From contig NZ_CAIT01000007.1 in NCBI RefSeq assembly GCF_000296815.2, positions 62,001-126,000 on the forward strand: a DNA stretch of 64,000 nucleotides. Direction: 5' to 3'. The position numbers and the translations under genes are program-made. Below, piece after piece: positions 16,259 to 26,121 of the stretch. Under the pieces are notes generated by a model. The model was not told the DNA's origin and made no database searches. It saw nothing but the letters and a program-made list of their open reading frames with translations. This stretch comes from Fibrisoma limi BUZ 3 (GTDB lineage: Bacteria; Bacteroidota; Bacteroidia; Cytophagales; Spirosomataceae). Each line of letters starts with the position of its first letter. The stretch's first letter is position 1.

Positions 16259-17823
16259 AACGAGTGTTAACCGTCCTGCTGACACTGCTTACGGTCGTCA
16301 GCTTCGCTCAGATCACCAAAAACCCGCGTCGCCCCTCACTCAGTGGCGCTTTTGAGTTGGGCCGCTCGGATGAGGGGCTGTTATTCGTACGCCCCAAAAC
16401 CGGCGTTGATCTGCTGATTCCCTCGCTCGTGCCCCTGTCAGTTTCTCAGGTTCGGGGGCTCAATCCAACGTTAACGAACCTGTTACCCCAAACCATCGCC
16501 ATCACAGATGAGGGAAAGACCGGTGTGTTCGTGCTCGATCCTAACGATACCACCACGCCCGATAATACCGGCACCGTGCTGGTGACGGCCGGTGCAAAAC
16601 GATACAAGCGTCGATACGACACCTGGCTGAATCCGGCCTGGTTTGGTGCCAGGCCGAACGATACCGCCGACGATGCGCCGGCTATTCAAGCTGCCATCAA
16701 CCACGCGGAGGCCATCAAGGCAGGCATTCAGATCGACGAGGGCCGATACGTCATCGGATCAACGCTCGTCAAGGCAGAATCCTTTCGGGGGCTGGAGATG
16801 CGCGGCCGGGGCAGGGTGACTTTCGCCTTTCGGAATCTATCGACGGGCTCCGCCTGTCTGCGCATCGTCGGCGGATCAGGCTACCTGACGGAAAATACCC
16901 TTCAAGGCATTGATTTCGTAGGCAACGCGGGTACGGTGGCCGTTGAACTGTCGGGGCAGTGTGGTCAGAAGATCGTAGCCTGTCGGTTTGACTCGTCAGC
17001 GACGGGCGTGCTGTTTCATAACCAGGCTGCGAATAGCTTTACCGAATACTGCCAGATTGATCGGTCAGATTTCACGGGCAACTGCCTGGTTGCCGTCGAG
17101 TATAAGGTCAGTAGCGGCAATGACAGCTTTCACGGCTCTGGCCTGATCGGCTCCAATACGATCAACTCGAAGGCCGGTGGCCGGGTCATTAAGATCGGCC
17201 CGGGTTGCCGCCCCTACAATTTCCCCTTGTGCTTTCAGGTCTGGAATGGATCGGCTGATTACGTGGTGATCGAAAACGCCGGCTACGCCTGCGATGCCTA
17301 CGGCCACATCACCGTCGAAAACAGCCAGCCCATGCTACTGTGCGCGGGCAATTACATCTACTATACCGGTTCGCTCCACACCTTCGGCGATAACATTCAG
17401 GGCGGGGCGTTTCTGCGCTGCAAGTCGACCATCACCAAAAATAACGGCTCGGTTGTCGGTCTGGGGATTGAAAAGAACATCCGGCTCGACTACAGCCCCA
17501 CCAACTACACCGTCATTATGCCTGCGGGCAGCTACCAGGTGTACGTCAACATCTCGGCCCCCAACTACGAATACCGGGCGGTACTGTATATCCATGCCAG
17601 TGGCTTTCCCGGCTTTCTCAATAATCCGGGATCGGTGAGCACGCCGGTTGTGCTTTCTCAGTTCAACGTGGGCTCGCTGGGTGCTCCGGGCTTCGGCATC
17701 GATGCAGCCGGCCACCTGACCATCACCAACCCTAACTACCCGGCCTCGGGCCTGGTGGCTCATCTGAGCTACAAGCAGATTTCGGATTACGAGGAGGGTA
17801 ATTATCCAGGTTCACACTTCTAG
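16255..17823 (+). CDS. Beta-helix (pectate-lyase-like) tailspike-type protein with signal peptide
   Basis: 522 residues. An N-terminal Sec-type signal (MKRVLTVLLTLLTVVSFAQ) ends in an SFA|Q cleavage-like site. Residues ~120-170 hold WFGARPNDTADDAPAIQAAINHAE, the classic opening of the pectate lyase 3 / phage tailspike beta-helix superfamily, then repeated beta-turns to the C-terminus. Such proteins usually bind or cleave surface polysaccharide. The start overlaps the previous stop (ATGA). A signal peptide on a virion-type protein is unusual and is discussed in the findings. Catalytic residues cannot be assigned. Confidence 0.7.
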   Translation: MKRVLTVLLTLLTVVSFAQITKNPRRPSLSGAFELGRSDEGLLFVRPKTGVDLLIPSLVPLSVSQVRGLNPTLTNLLPQTIAITDEGKTGVFVLDPNDTTTPDNTGTVLVTAGAKRYKRRYDTWLNPAWFGARPNDTADDAPAIQAAINHAEAIKAGIQIDEGRYVIGSTLVKAESFRGLEMRGRGRVTFAFRNLSTGSACLRIVGGSGYLTENTLQGIDFVGNAGTVAVELSGQCGQKIVACRFDSSATGVLFHNQAANSFTEYCQIDRSDFTGNCLVAVEYKVSSGNDSFHGSGLIGSNTINSKAGGRVIKIGPGCRPYNFPLCFQVWNGSADYVVIENAGYACDAYGHITVENSQPMLLCAGNYIYYTGSLHTFGDNIQGGAFLRCKSTITKNNGSVVGLGIEKNIRLDYSPTNYTVIMPAGSYQVYVNISAPNYEYRAVLYIHASGFPGFLNNPGSVSTPVVLSQFNVGSLGAPGFGIDAAGHLTITNPNYPASGLVAHLSYKQISDYEEGNYPGSHF

Positions 17824-17825
17824 TC

Positions 17826-19370
17826 ATGGCAACGGGATATTGGGTATTAGTCTCCAAACTGGACCGCAACGGCAACGTTGAGCTTGATGCGAACGGCGAT
17901 CCGATTCAGCGAAAGGTACGCGTACCGAAGGGCTTCTCGCTCAACGTCGGCAAAGTCATCTACCCGGACCTACAGGGCTTTGTTGATGACGAAGAGGGCT
18001 ACGACGAAGCCGGTACGGGGTGCGACGTGCCGACACCGACGTATTTTTTGCGCAATCTGACCTACAGTCAGGAGGATATACGGGCCAATGCACGGGTAAC
18101 AGCCAACGTCGAAACCAACTACCCCGCTCAATTCCGGCTGTCGGGCCACGGCTACGATTCGGGACTTGTGCAGGGCACGCAGGCCTATCAGGAAGACCGG
18201 CAGTTTTACACGTTTGACAAGCAGTTGACGCGTGGACTGACGTATCAGTTGTACGTCCAGCGCTACGACGACACGCAGAGCATTTCACTGGAAGTTACCG
18301 TACCTGAATTGCCTTCGCAGCCCGGCCCGACGAGTGCGATCATCAAACACGGGTATCTGTGGGACTCCGATCCGGGCAACCTGGCCTTTTCGTCGTATCT
18401 GCTGGTCAACGATGACAGCGACTACGAAGGGCTCTTGCAGCCGCAATCCGGCCAGACGGCCCCCTCGGGCGTCTATCAGACGTACGAAAAAGGCACCTAC
18501 ACGCTCAACGGACAGACGTTCAACCGGCTGTTGCTGTATAAGCCAAAGTTCCTGGGCGGCATCGGCGTTTCGCCGGGCAACTGGAACGACGTAGCGCGTA
18601 AGAAGTCGGAAACGAGTGTGAATCATACACTACTGGTGACGCTGAACGCGGGGCAAAACTCCAGCAACATTGTCGAAGTCGGTAACGCCGGCCAGGAGCT
18701 GAAGATTACCGGCATCACAACCGTCGACGAAGGCGTCAGCGAAACGCAGTTTACCTCAAACGGTACCGGAGCCGCTACCTGGTCGGTCTCTTCATCGCCA
18801 GGTGTAACGATCAATGCGCAAACGGGGGTCTTGTCAGTCTCGACCAACTCAACCTTGGGCGATACGCGAAAGGTAACGATCACGGTCGTGCAGGGCGGCA
18901 AAACGGCGACGCTGGAAGTAACCATCAACGATACGAGCACAGTTGGCAACGAAATCACCAAGATTGAAGCTCGATACGAATATGACGGAACGAACATAGA
19001 CCCGCAAACCGGTGCAGGTGCCTCTAAGACGCTCTTGATTCGCGTGACCCGAACCGGTAGCGTTGAAGCTGAAGTATCGGTGGCCACCGACCGCGACCTG
19101 TCGCAATCACCCGGCTGGCAAAACGGACAACAGCCCGGGGGCTTCTGGGAAGATTGTTCAACATCTCGACGGTTGGGCGAAACCTACTACGGCCATCAGC
19201 AGACGAATGGCAGCTCAACCACGGCGTACCGGGCCATCGTTCGGCGTAAGGGCACCTCGCAAACGCTGGCGTCCATCAGTTTCACGGCGGATACGATCGA
19301 CAAAGCCTGGCAGACCATCTACCCAATCGATACCATCCTGACGGTCGAAGATGATTCGTTCGCAGCCTAG
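17826..19370 (+). CDS. Tail-associated protein with Ig-like domain
   Basis: 514 residues, no signal peptide. The N-terminal ~95 residues (MATGYWVLVSKLDRNGNVELDANGD) are followed by beta domains at ~95-170 and ~170-260. An Ig-like (Big/BACON-type) domain follows at ~270-375: ELKITGITTVDEG, TWSVSSSPGVTINAQTGVLSVS, RKVTITVVQGGKTATLEVTIND. Ig-like domains in phage tail proteins commonly give weak carbohydrate binding. It starts 2 nt after the tailspike gene, so the two are probably co-translated. Role inferred. Confidence 0.55.
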   Translation: MATGYWVLVSKLDRNGNVELDANGDPIQRKVRVPKGFSLNVGKVIYPDLQGFVDDEEGYDEAGTGCDVPTPTYFLRNLTYSQEDIRANARVTANVETNYPAQFRLSGHGYDSGLVQGTQAYQEDRQFYTFDKQLTRGLTYQLYVQRYDDTQSISLEVTVPELPSQPGPTSAIIKHGYLWDSDPGNLAFSSYLLVNDDSDYEGLLQPQSGQTAPSGVYQTYEKGTYTLNGQTFNRLLLYKPKFLGGIGVSPGNWNDVARKKSETSVNHTLLVTLNAGQNSSNIVEVGNAGQELKITGITTVDEGVSETQFTSNGTGAATWSVSSSPGVTINAQTGVLSVSTNSTLGDTRKVTITVVQGGKTATLEVTINDTSTVGNEITKIEARYEYDGTNIDPQTGAGASKTLLIRVTRTGSVEAEVSVATDRDLSQSPGWQNGQQPGGFWEDCSTSRRLGETYYGHQQTNGSSTTAYRAIVRRKGTSQTLASISFTADTIDKAWQTIYPIDTILTVEDDSFAA

Positions 19371-19398
19371 CACTTAAGTACCGAGATTACTTAATAAC

Positions 19399-19405
19399 CA
19401 CCGTA
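19399..19405 (+). promoter_or_regulatory. CACCGTA leader element before 19413
   Basis: Exact CACCGTA followed by AC, 7 nt before the ATG at 19413, in a 42-nt gap. Confidence 0.45.
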
Positions 19406-19412
19406 ACAAACT

Positions 19413-22274
19413 ATGAAACGATTGCTTTTAATCTGGGTAGGGCTTCTTATGGCCTTACCCGGCTTTGCTCAGAAAAAAGCCCCACAACGCCTAGCCCGTC
19501 GCGATCCGGCGACCGGACAAATTCAGTACTATCTGCTGGCCAGCGTACCGCAGAACACCTACACGGTACCGACCGGCAAAAAGCAGTTTGAGCGCGACGC
19601 ATCCGCTGGCGGTTTCAACCTCATCGTCGAGGATAACGGGATCGTCATACCGGCCGGTACCGTACCTCCCCTGGTTAAGCCGCAGCCACCAACCGGCACG
19701 AACGGACTGCTTTCGGCGCAATTCACCTACAACGTAGCCAATAAGCAGCTCAGTATTGAAGGAGCGCCCGCGCCCGGTCAAACGCTACAACTTAAATTCG
19801 AGCCGCTGTCCGGTACACTGACCGGCATCCAATCCAATCAGGGGCAAGCGCTGAACGCGGGTGACTATTACCCAGCCGGAACGCTTACCGGCCAGGGCGA
19901 GTACACCCAGGAATGGAGCTTGTTCAATATGCCACAAGTGGCGATCCGGATTACCTGGCGACGCGTCAGCGATGGCGCAACGCATAGCTACGTGTTTGGT
20001 CCGGTGCAGGCAACGCGGCAGTTATTGTTTACCCGATCATCCGGCAGCGACCCACCGCCGACGCTGACGTATAATTATCAACGTGGCTATTTTTTGGGGA
20101 ATAGCTTCTTTAGTCACGGAGCGTCAACAGCGATCAACTGGTACCAGAACAATGGCATGGCGGCTAGCGGTCCGGATAAGGACGCTCCGGCTCGCATTGC
20201 TGCCCATCTCAGAGCTAACGGCTCACCGTCGTTCGACTACCGCGCTTCAGGCTACGGATCAATTCTGGAGCAGCAGTACGCCAATCCTTCCAGCATCAAC
20301 TATGCCGGCATTACGGCGGAGGTTACCGAAAAATTTGGGTCTCAAAAGGTTGATTTTATCGCCGTTCGCGTCGGTGAAAACATACCACCCGGCTACAACC
20401 AAACAGCGTTTAACCAGACGTTTGATCAAGCCATCGCGGCCATTCCTAAGACCGACAACTGTAAAATTGTCGTATCGGACGGTGTTTGGTTGGGTCACGA
20501 TGAAGGCCACGCCATGCTCCAAAGCTGGGCCAACGCACGAAGTTATCCCTTCGCTTCGGAAGCGTCAATACGCGAAACCCTTGTGAATGGCAACCGCTTT
20601 TCGCCCTATTACGCGTACCAGTATACAGACCCAGGGGTACAGCGGCATTTCAATGACGAAGGGCATCAGCAGATTGCCAATCTGATTATTGCCAAAATTC
20701 CGTCTGGCAGCAACGGCGGCAATAACGGTGGAGGAAACCCAACTACACCGGTTTCGGATGCTGAGTTCGATCAATTCGCCCAAATGGCCGACACGCCCTG
20801 GGATGAGTATGATAATCGGTTATTTGGCAATGGCGCGGCTGGCACGAATGGTCGTCACCCGAAGGTAGCGATTGGTGAAAAGGATGTGCTGGATAACGGC
20901 ACGGTTCGCTTTGAGGTCTGGAAGCTGTTCGGGGGTGCGGTGGCTCATATGTCGCTTGGCTCGTCGCGCGACAACATGCTCAACCTCTACGATCTGGGCC
21001 GGGGGGCGTACATGTCGCTGTATGGGCATCCGCAGCCGCTTTTCCCTTACAAGGGCAACACATGGAAAAATGGCGGCTGGACCGGCATGAGCCACAACCC
21101 CATCCAGGGAGGTGACAGCTTCGACTATCCATGTACGATGCTTAAGCACGTCAAGGCGAATGGCAAGATTTACACAAAGGTCATACTCCAGCAGTGGGCG
21201 TTTCACAACCAACCCACTGATGTAGTACTGGAGCAGATCACGAGCCTAGCCTCCAATAACGCCGTTGAAGTCAAAATTCGGTGGACCCAAAACCGGACGG
21301 ACGAATACGCCAACATCTCGGAACCGACCGCTCAACAGCAGGAATACCCGTGTTTCATGGTGAATGGCGATGATTGCCGGGTGGCGTATGCGCTCGGTGG
21401 AGAACCCTTCAACGCTAACAACGATGTACGGGTACTACGCCCCATTGAGAATCTGAATGTCGGCTGGGAGCAAACGCCTATGTACATTTCAGAGCCCTGG
21501 CAGGCGGTCGAATACAAACCCGGTCAATGGGGCGGACTGGTGGCTCCAGGCTTTTACCGCGCTACGCAGTCGGCGTATCTCAGGCCCTCCGACGGCGGCA
21601 AAAACGAGTTTAGCGACCCGATTGTCTATACGGCTGACGTCAGATCACTACACCTAGACAAAAACGGCTCACAGAAGCATACGTACTACCTGGTGGCCGG
21701 CAACAACTACGATGTGGTCCGCAACTTTGCGGCCAGCCTGCCGCGTGAGACAAAACCCGACTGGACGTTTAACACCGCGAAGGGCCGTAATGGCTGGTGG
21801 TACAAGCAGTGCGAGGATGAACGCGAACCATTTCCGAGCGATGGGTGGAAGATCACCACGGCCAGAGGTTTGCAATCGGATCAGACCAATGCCGCCGTCA
21901 GCAAGTTGTTTTCGCCGGCCATCGGCTACAAAACATCGGATTTCAATACGGTCTATATCCGCTACAAATACTCAGGACCTAGTTCACAGCTTCGATTGTC
22001 CTGGATTCGCAACGGCGAAAAAGAAGGCCCTTTAGATCCACAGAAACCCCTGCAGGAAGCTAACCGCTGGCCACGTGGCTGGCGCGGGGGTGGCAGCACC
22101 CGCCTGTTCAGTGTAATCAACGACGGCCAGTGGCATACGGCCACCATTAACCTCTCAGGTGGTGACTGGTCCGGTGTCGTGCAGGAGTTTCAGCTCGAAG
22201 GCTTTTCTGGTACACCACAGAGTCCCGATCAATTCACGATGATGTATTTCGGCGCTAACAACCCAGGCAATTAA
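19413..22274 (+). CDS. Secreted-type large protein with SGNH hydrolase-like domain
   Basis: 953 residues. N-terminal signal peptide MKRLLLIWVGLLMALPGFA|Q. An SGNH-like domain spans ~222-435: block I FLGNSF with Ser231, an RVGEN segment with Asn323 in the block III position, and NDEGH (Asp415, His418) as the block V DxxH. A Gly/Asn linker (~435-450) leads to a ~500-residue C-terminal region rich in Trp, Tyr and His, ending in a jelly-roll-like domain. SGNH enzymes on phage tails usually deacetylate polysaccharides. Substrate unknown. The C-terminal region resembles secreted polysaccharide-active proteins but I cannot name a family. Confidence 0.65.
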   Translation: MKRLLLIWVGLLMALPGFAQKKAPQRLARRDPATGQIQYYLLASVPQNTYTVPTGKKQFERDASAGGFNLIVEDNGIVIPAGTVPPLVKPQPPTGTNGLLSAQFTYNVANKQLSIEGAPAPGQTLQLKFEPLSGTLTGIQSNQGQALNAGDYYPAGTLTGQGEYTQEWSLFNMPQVAIRITWRRVSDGATHSYVFGPVQATRQLLFTRSSGSDPPPTLTYNYQRGYFLGNSFFSHGASTAINWYQNNGMAASGPDKDAPARIAAHLRANGSPSFDYRASGYGSILEQQYANPSSINYAGITAEVTEKFGSQKVDFIAVRVGENIPPGYNQTAFNQTFDQAIAAIPKTDNCKIVVSDGVWLGHDEGHAMLQSWANARSYPFASEASIRETLVNGNRFSPYYAYQYTDPGVQRHFNDEGHQQIANLIIAKIPSGSNGGNNGGGNPTTPVSDAEFDQFAQMADTPWDEYDNRLFGNGAAGTNGRHPKVAIGEKDVLDNGTVRFEVWKLFGGAVAHMSLGSSRDNMLNLYDLGRGAYMSLYGHPQPLFPYKGNTWKNGGWTGMSHNPIQGGDSFDYPCTMLKHVKANGKIYTKVILQQWAFHNQPTDVVLEQITSLASNNAVEVKIRWTQNRTDEYANISEPTAQQQEYPCFMVNGDDCRVAYALGGEPFNANNDVRVLRPIENLNVGWEQTPMYISEPWQAVEYKPGQWGGLVAPGFYRATQSAYLRPSDGGKNEFSDPIVYTADVRSLHLDKNGSQKHTYYLVAGNNYDVVRNFAASLPRETKPDWTFNTAKGRNGWWYKQCEDEREPFPSDGWKITTARGLQSDQTNAAVSKLFSPAIGYKTSDFNTVYIRYKYSGPSSQLRLSWIRNGEKEGPLDPQKPLQEANRWPRGWRGGGSTRLFSVINDGQWHTATINLSGGDWSGVVQEFQLEGFSGTPQSPDQFTMMYFGANNPGN

Positions 22275-22275
22275 C

Positions 22276-25200
22276 ATGAAACAATTCCTTAGCATCATAG
22301 CTCTGCTTATTTCGCTGACGGCCTCTGCCCAGGTAACCATCCAGCCGACGCCCTTCTGGGTTAAGGTGTACCGGGGTTATCCAACGGCGACCTACAAGAT
22401 GACGCTGCCCGCGTCGCTGTCGGCAACGGTGGTAACGACCGTGCTGTATTACGGCGAAGGGAAACTAGCCTTACCCGCTCCCGCTCAGCCAACGCTGAAC
22501 CGAACGGATAACGATGTTACGATTACGTATCCGAACGTAGCGCTGCTACCCACGACATCGTATCAGGTAATTAAATTTGATGGCGTAATTGGCCTGGTCG
22601 GTCCGCTCACGACCAGCTTTGCCTTTGCGGGCATACCCCAAAATCAGTCCACCACCATAACCCTGTCGGGCGGTACCACCGTCACCGTATCGGTACTGGG
22701 TTCGGGCGGTGGTGTTTCCTCGGGCATCAGTTCGTTTACGGCCCTGACCGACCGGCCGACCACGCTTTCAGGGTACAATATCACCAACGCCTACACCCAA
22801 ACGCAGATCAATTCGCTGCTATCGGTCAAAGCCAATACGGCTACAACGCTTTCAGGCTATGGTATCGGTGATGCGTATACCCAGAGTCAGGTCAACACGT
22901 TGCTTTCTGGCAAGGCGACTACCGCGACGACGCTTTCAGGGTATGGCATTACAAATGCGTACACGAAAACAGAGGTAGACAATGCGCTGTCGGGAAAAGT
23001 CAGCGTCGTTTCAGGTAAGGGGTTATCTACCGAGGACTACACAACGGCTGAAAAGACGAAGCTGGCCGGGCTAAGCAACTTCAACCTGACACTGACTACG
23101 ACGGGCAGTTCAGGCCCGGCCACCTATTCGGGCGGGGTGCTCAACATTCCGCAGTATGCTGGCGGTGGTGGCGGGGGCGATATGTTCAAGGCCACGTACG
23201 ATAGCGATAGTGATAACGTCGTTGATCAGGCCGAAACCGCTCCGTGGTCAGGCGTATCGGGCAAACCATCGACGTTCAGCCCATCGGCTCATAGCCACGC
23301 GCAAAGTGAGGTAACGGGGTTAGCTGACTCGCTCAGCGTACGGGCGTTCAAATGGCAGCTTTCGGGCTATAAACCCAGCAGTTACGTACCGGCCTGGAGC
23401 GAGATCACCGGCAAACCCAGCTTTGCGAGTGTTGCTACCTCTGGTGCCTATACGGACCTGTCAGGACGGCCCTCAATTGGAACAGCAGCAGCGCTGAACG
23501 TAGCGGCTACCGGCAACGCGGCCACAGGTGAGGTGGTCAAGGGCAACGATACCCGGTTGACCGACAGCCGAACCCCGACCGCGCACACCCAGACGGCCAG
23601 TACAATCACGGATTTCCAAGCTACCGTCAGCGCCAACACCGACGTATCAGCGAACACCTCGGCCCGGCATACCCACAGCAACAAAACGCTGCTGGATACC
23701 TACGATCAGTCGAACGCGAACCTCTCGGATGCGGTAACGAAACGGCACAGCCACAGCAATCAGTCGGTACTGGATAATACGACGGCTTCGTTTACGACGG
23801 CCGACGAGTCGAAAGTCGATGCGCTCGGAACGGCCTCGACGAAGAACGTTCCGGCATCGGGTAATGCCGCAGCGGGTGAGGTGGTGCTGGGTAGCGATAC
23901 CCGACTGACTGACGCCCGGACACCGACTACGCATACGCATTTGATCGGTGACGTAACCGGTCTGCAAACGGCGCTGGATGGCAAACAGAATATGATTACG
24001 CTCACCACGACCGGCACATCGGGAGCCGCTACGCTGACGGGCAATACACTCAACATCCCGAACTATGCCACGGGTGGTGGCTCAGCTACCCTCACCCGAA
24101 CGGCCGTCACGGGCAATTATACTGCCCTTACCAGTGATCAGGTACTGGAGGTCAACACCGGTGCAACGAGCACGACGCTCACGCTGCCTACGGCTTCGGG
24201 CGTGTCGGGTAAACAGTATTTCATTAACCGTTACGCCAGTGATGTCACGGGGCTGATTACGATTGCCTCGGCATCGGGCGTGCAGGGGCCGGAAGGCTTG
24301 CTCACCCTGACGGTCGGCAATACCGGCACCAGTAGCTTTACCATCGCCAACAACACCTACACGTTGCCGACGGACTGGAAGCAGGTTAGTTTCTACTCGA
24401 ACGGGACGGAGTGGCGGCTGCTCGATTACCAGGTGAACTACCTGCGCAACAGCCAGACGAAAAAGCGGGTGCTGGTGGTAGGTTCGTCAAGCGCGAACGG
24501 TGCTGGAGCGTCGGTTGGAACCGGCAGCAGCGCAACCGCGCCCCTCGACCGCAATGGTTGGGCGCAGCAACTCGGTCAGCGGTGGAGTGCCACCCATACG
24601 TTCATCAACCGCGCCACCGATGGGGGAACCACCACGACGATTCTGCAAAATCTGGAAAGCTACCTGGTACGCGATCGACCCGATTACGTGTTGGTAGCGC
24701 TCACGCTGGGCAATGAGTGGAGTGAAGTGTCAAACCGGCCCACTGGTTACCTGCAATTCATGACCAATTACGCCAAGATTGCATCGATCGTGCGAGCCTA
24801 CGGCGCAATACCGGTCCTGGTGACCTCGCAGGGACGCAACACCTTCAACGCGACCGACTATAATTACCTGCAAAACCACAGCCGCCAGATCAGCGACATT
24901 TCGGGAACCCTAGTGCTCGATCATGGAGGCATGCTCGACAACGGAGCCGGCCAATACCCAGCCAGCATCAACGCCGGAGATGGTATCCACTACGCCTTTC
25001 CTACGCATACGCACCTGGCTGATCAGACCCCGAAGTCTTATTTCGAGGGAGCACCCGGAGATGTACCATCGTTTCTGCCGGCCGGCACCGGCACACGCAT
25101 TACCAGTAGCGCGGCCGTGCAGCCTCTTCAGCTCGATTACGGGTACAAGAGTTTCTGTTTGACGTTCGATCTTCGGCGCGAGTCCGGGGCCGCAGCCAGT

Positions 25201-25695
25201 ACCGTCGTAGCCTCGTTTTCGACCACCAGCAACGCGAATTTTAGGGTGGATGTACTGTCCGACTACCGACTTCAAATCAGTATGGATAACGGCTCGGGTG
25301 GCACGACCGCCTTGGTCACATCAACGGCCGTAGTGGGCACGAGCTACCAGACCGTCAGCGTGCGCTACAACGCGCTGCAAAACCAGATTGCGCTGTACAT
25401 CAACGGCGTCAAAGAGGGCCAGTCGACGAGCGTAGGAAATGGCTGGACAATCGACCGGATTATCCTGGGTGGGCGCATCACAACGGGTGTCAACGCGGTA
25501 GACTATTGGTTCCGCAACGCGCTCGTTCATACCACTGCCCCACTCGATCAGACGGTGCTGGACGGTCACCGGGGCCGGGTTAACCGGGGGTCGTTGCTCC
25601 TGCTGAGTACCTTCTCAGAGGGGCAGCCGCCGTTCTCGGGCTTCCGGTTCAGTAATCAAACCGGTCTACCGTTTCGATTCGTCAACAACCAATAA
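22276..25695 (+). CDS. Tail fibre with signal peptide, shaft repeats, SGNH hydrolase and LamG-like domain
   Basis: 1139 residues. Signal peptide MKQFLSIIALLISLTASA|Q. Shaft repeats follow: three 28-residue units near 163-246 (TTLSGYGITNAYTKTEVDNAL type), and two GNAA.GEVV.G.DTRLTD.RTPT.HT units near 410 and 530, well known from phage tail fibres. An SGNH esterase domain spans ~730-920: GSSSANG with Ser738, LTLGNEW with Asn813, DGIH with Asp902/His905, a complete set. The C-terminal ~190 residues resemble a LamG/concanavalin-like lectin fold. Best reading: a receptor-binding fibre with polysaccharide esterase activity. It starts 1 nt after the previous stop. Confidence 0.82.
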   Translation: MKQFLSIIALLISLTASAQVTIQPTPFWVKVYRGYPTATYKMTLPASLSATVVTTVLYYGEGKLALPAPAQPTLNRTDNDVTITYPNVALLPTTSYQVIKFDGVIGLVGPLTTSFAFAGIPQNQSTTITLSGGTTVTVSVLGSGGGVSSGISSFTALTDRPTTLSGYNITNAYTQTQINSLLSVKANTATTLSGYGIGDAYTQSQVNTLLSGKATTATTLSGYGITNAYTKTEVDNALSGKVSVVSGKGLSTEDYTTAEKTKLAGLSNFNLTLTTTGSSGPATYSGGVLNIPQYAGGGGGGDMFKATYDSDSDNVVDQAETAPWSGVSGKPSTFSPSAHSHAQSEVTGLADSLSVRAFKWQLSGYKPSSYVPAWSEITGKPSFASVATSGAYTDLSGRPSIGTAAALNVAATGNAATGEVVKGNDTRLTDSRTPTAHTQTASTITDFQATVSANTDVSANTSARHTHSNKTLLDTYDQSNANLSDAVTKRHSHSNQSVLDNTTASFTTADESKVDALGTASTKNVPASGNAAAGEVVLGSDTRLTDARTPTTHTHLIGDVTGLQTALDGKQNMITLTTTGTSGAATLTGNTLNIPNYATGGGSATLTRTAVTGNYTALTSDQVLEVNTGATSTTLTLPTASGVSGKQYFINRYASDVTGLITIASASGVQGPEGLLTLTVGNTGTSSFTIANNTYTLPTDWKQVSFYSNGTEWRLLDYQVNYLRNSQTKKRVLVVGSSSANGAGASVGTGSSATAPLDRNGWAQQLGQRWSATHTFINRATDGGTTTTILQNLESYLVRDRPDYVLVALTLGNEWSEVSNRPTGYLQFMTNYAKIASIVRAYGAIPVLVTSQGRNTFNATDYNYLQNHSRQISDISGTLVLDHGGMLDNGAGQYPASINAGDGIHYAFPTHTHLADQTPKSYFEGAPGDVPSFLPAGTGTRITSSAAVQPLQLDYGYKSFCLTFDLRRESGAAASTVVASFSTTSNANFRVDVLSDYRLQISMDNGSGGTTALVTSTAVVGTSYQTVSVRYNALQNQIALYINGVKEGQSTSVGNGWTIDRIILGGRITTGVNAVDYWFRNALVHTTAPLDQTVLDGHRGRVNRGSLLLLSTFSEGQPPFSGFRFSNQTGLPFRFVNNQ
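22762..23013 (+). repeat. Three 84-bp tandem repeats in the fibre gene
   Basis: Units begin with ACGCTTTCAGG at 22762, 22846 and 22930, exactly 84 bp apart, and encode 28-residue shaft repeats. Unit number could change by slippage. Confidence 0.85.
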
Positions 25696-25732
25696 ACACA
25701 CTGGATAAGGAAGTTAGATTCCTTTTCCAACT

Positions 25733-25739
25733 CACCGTA
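25733..25739 (+). promoter_or_regulatory. CACCGTA leader element before the holin candidate
   Basis: Exact CACCGTA, 3 nt before the ATG at 25743, in a 47-nt gap. Confidence 0.45.
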
Positions 25740-25742
25740 CTC

Positions 25743-26117
25743 ATGAACGAAACCAATCTCACCAGCGCTGTTCCTGCCGACGTGCTGATTTTCTTTTGTT
25801 TGTTTCTCAGCGCGATGGCGATGCTCTGCCAGGGCAAATACATCAGCCCCGTTGCCGCCCTGCGTCAGTTCTACTGGGGCTTGATCGTAGGAGCCAGCCT
25901 GACGGGCTTCTTCATCTGGTGGACCGAATTACCCCTTCGGTCGGCCTGGTGGATCGCGCTGGGTTTGCCCGTCTCCTCGATCTGGGTATCGAAGAAACTC
26001 CGGCGCGTGCTGGGCAAAAAGCTCCAGCAGTTTGAAGACCTCACCTTACAGGACTCCCTGAGCCTGATTACCACTACCCTGCGTAGCTTTTTTAAACCAC
26101 CAATCAATCCATCGTAA
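25743..26117 (+). CDS. Membrane protein, holin candidate
   Basis: 124 residues with three hydrophobic segments: ~14-30 (VLIFFCLFLSAMAML), ~42-58 (FYWGLIVGASLTGFFIW) and ~68-83, followed by a basic/amphipathic C-terminus. Size, topology and its position at the head of the lysis cassette, upstream of an endolysin lacking a signal peptide, suggest a holin. Holins are too diverse to assign by sequence, so this is a positional inference. It has its own leader element. Confidence 0.5.
   Translation: MNETNLTSAVPADVLIFFCLFLSAMAMLCQGKYISPVAALRQFYWGLIVGASLTGFFIWWTELPLRSAWWIALGLPVSSIWVSKKLRRVLGKKLQQFEDLTLQDSLSLITTTLRSFFKPPINPS
26110..26116 (+). promoter_or_regulatory. CATCGTA leader variant before 26122
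   Basis: One mismatch to CACCGTA, followed by AC, 5 nt before the ATG at 26122; it overlaps the end of the previous gene. Confidence 0.35.
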
Positions 26118-26121
26118 CACT

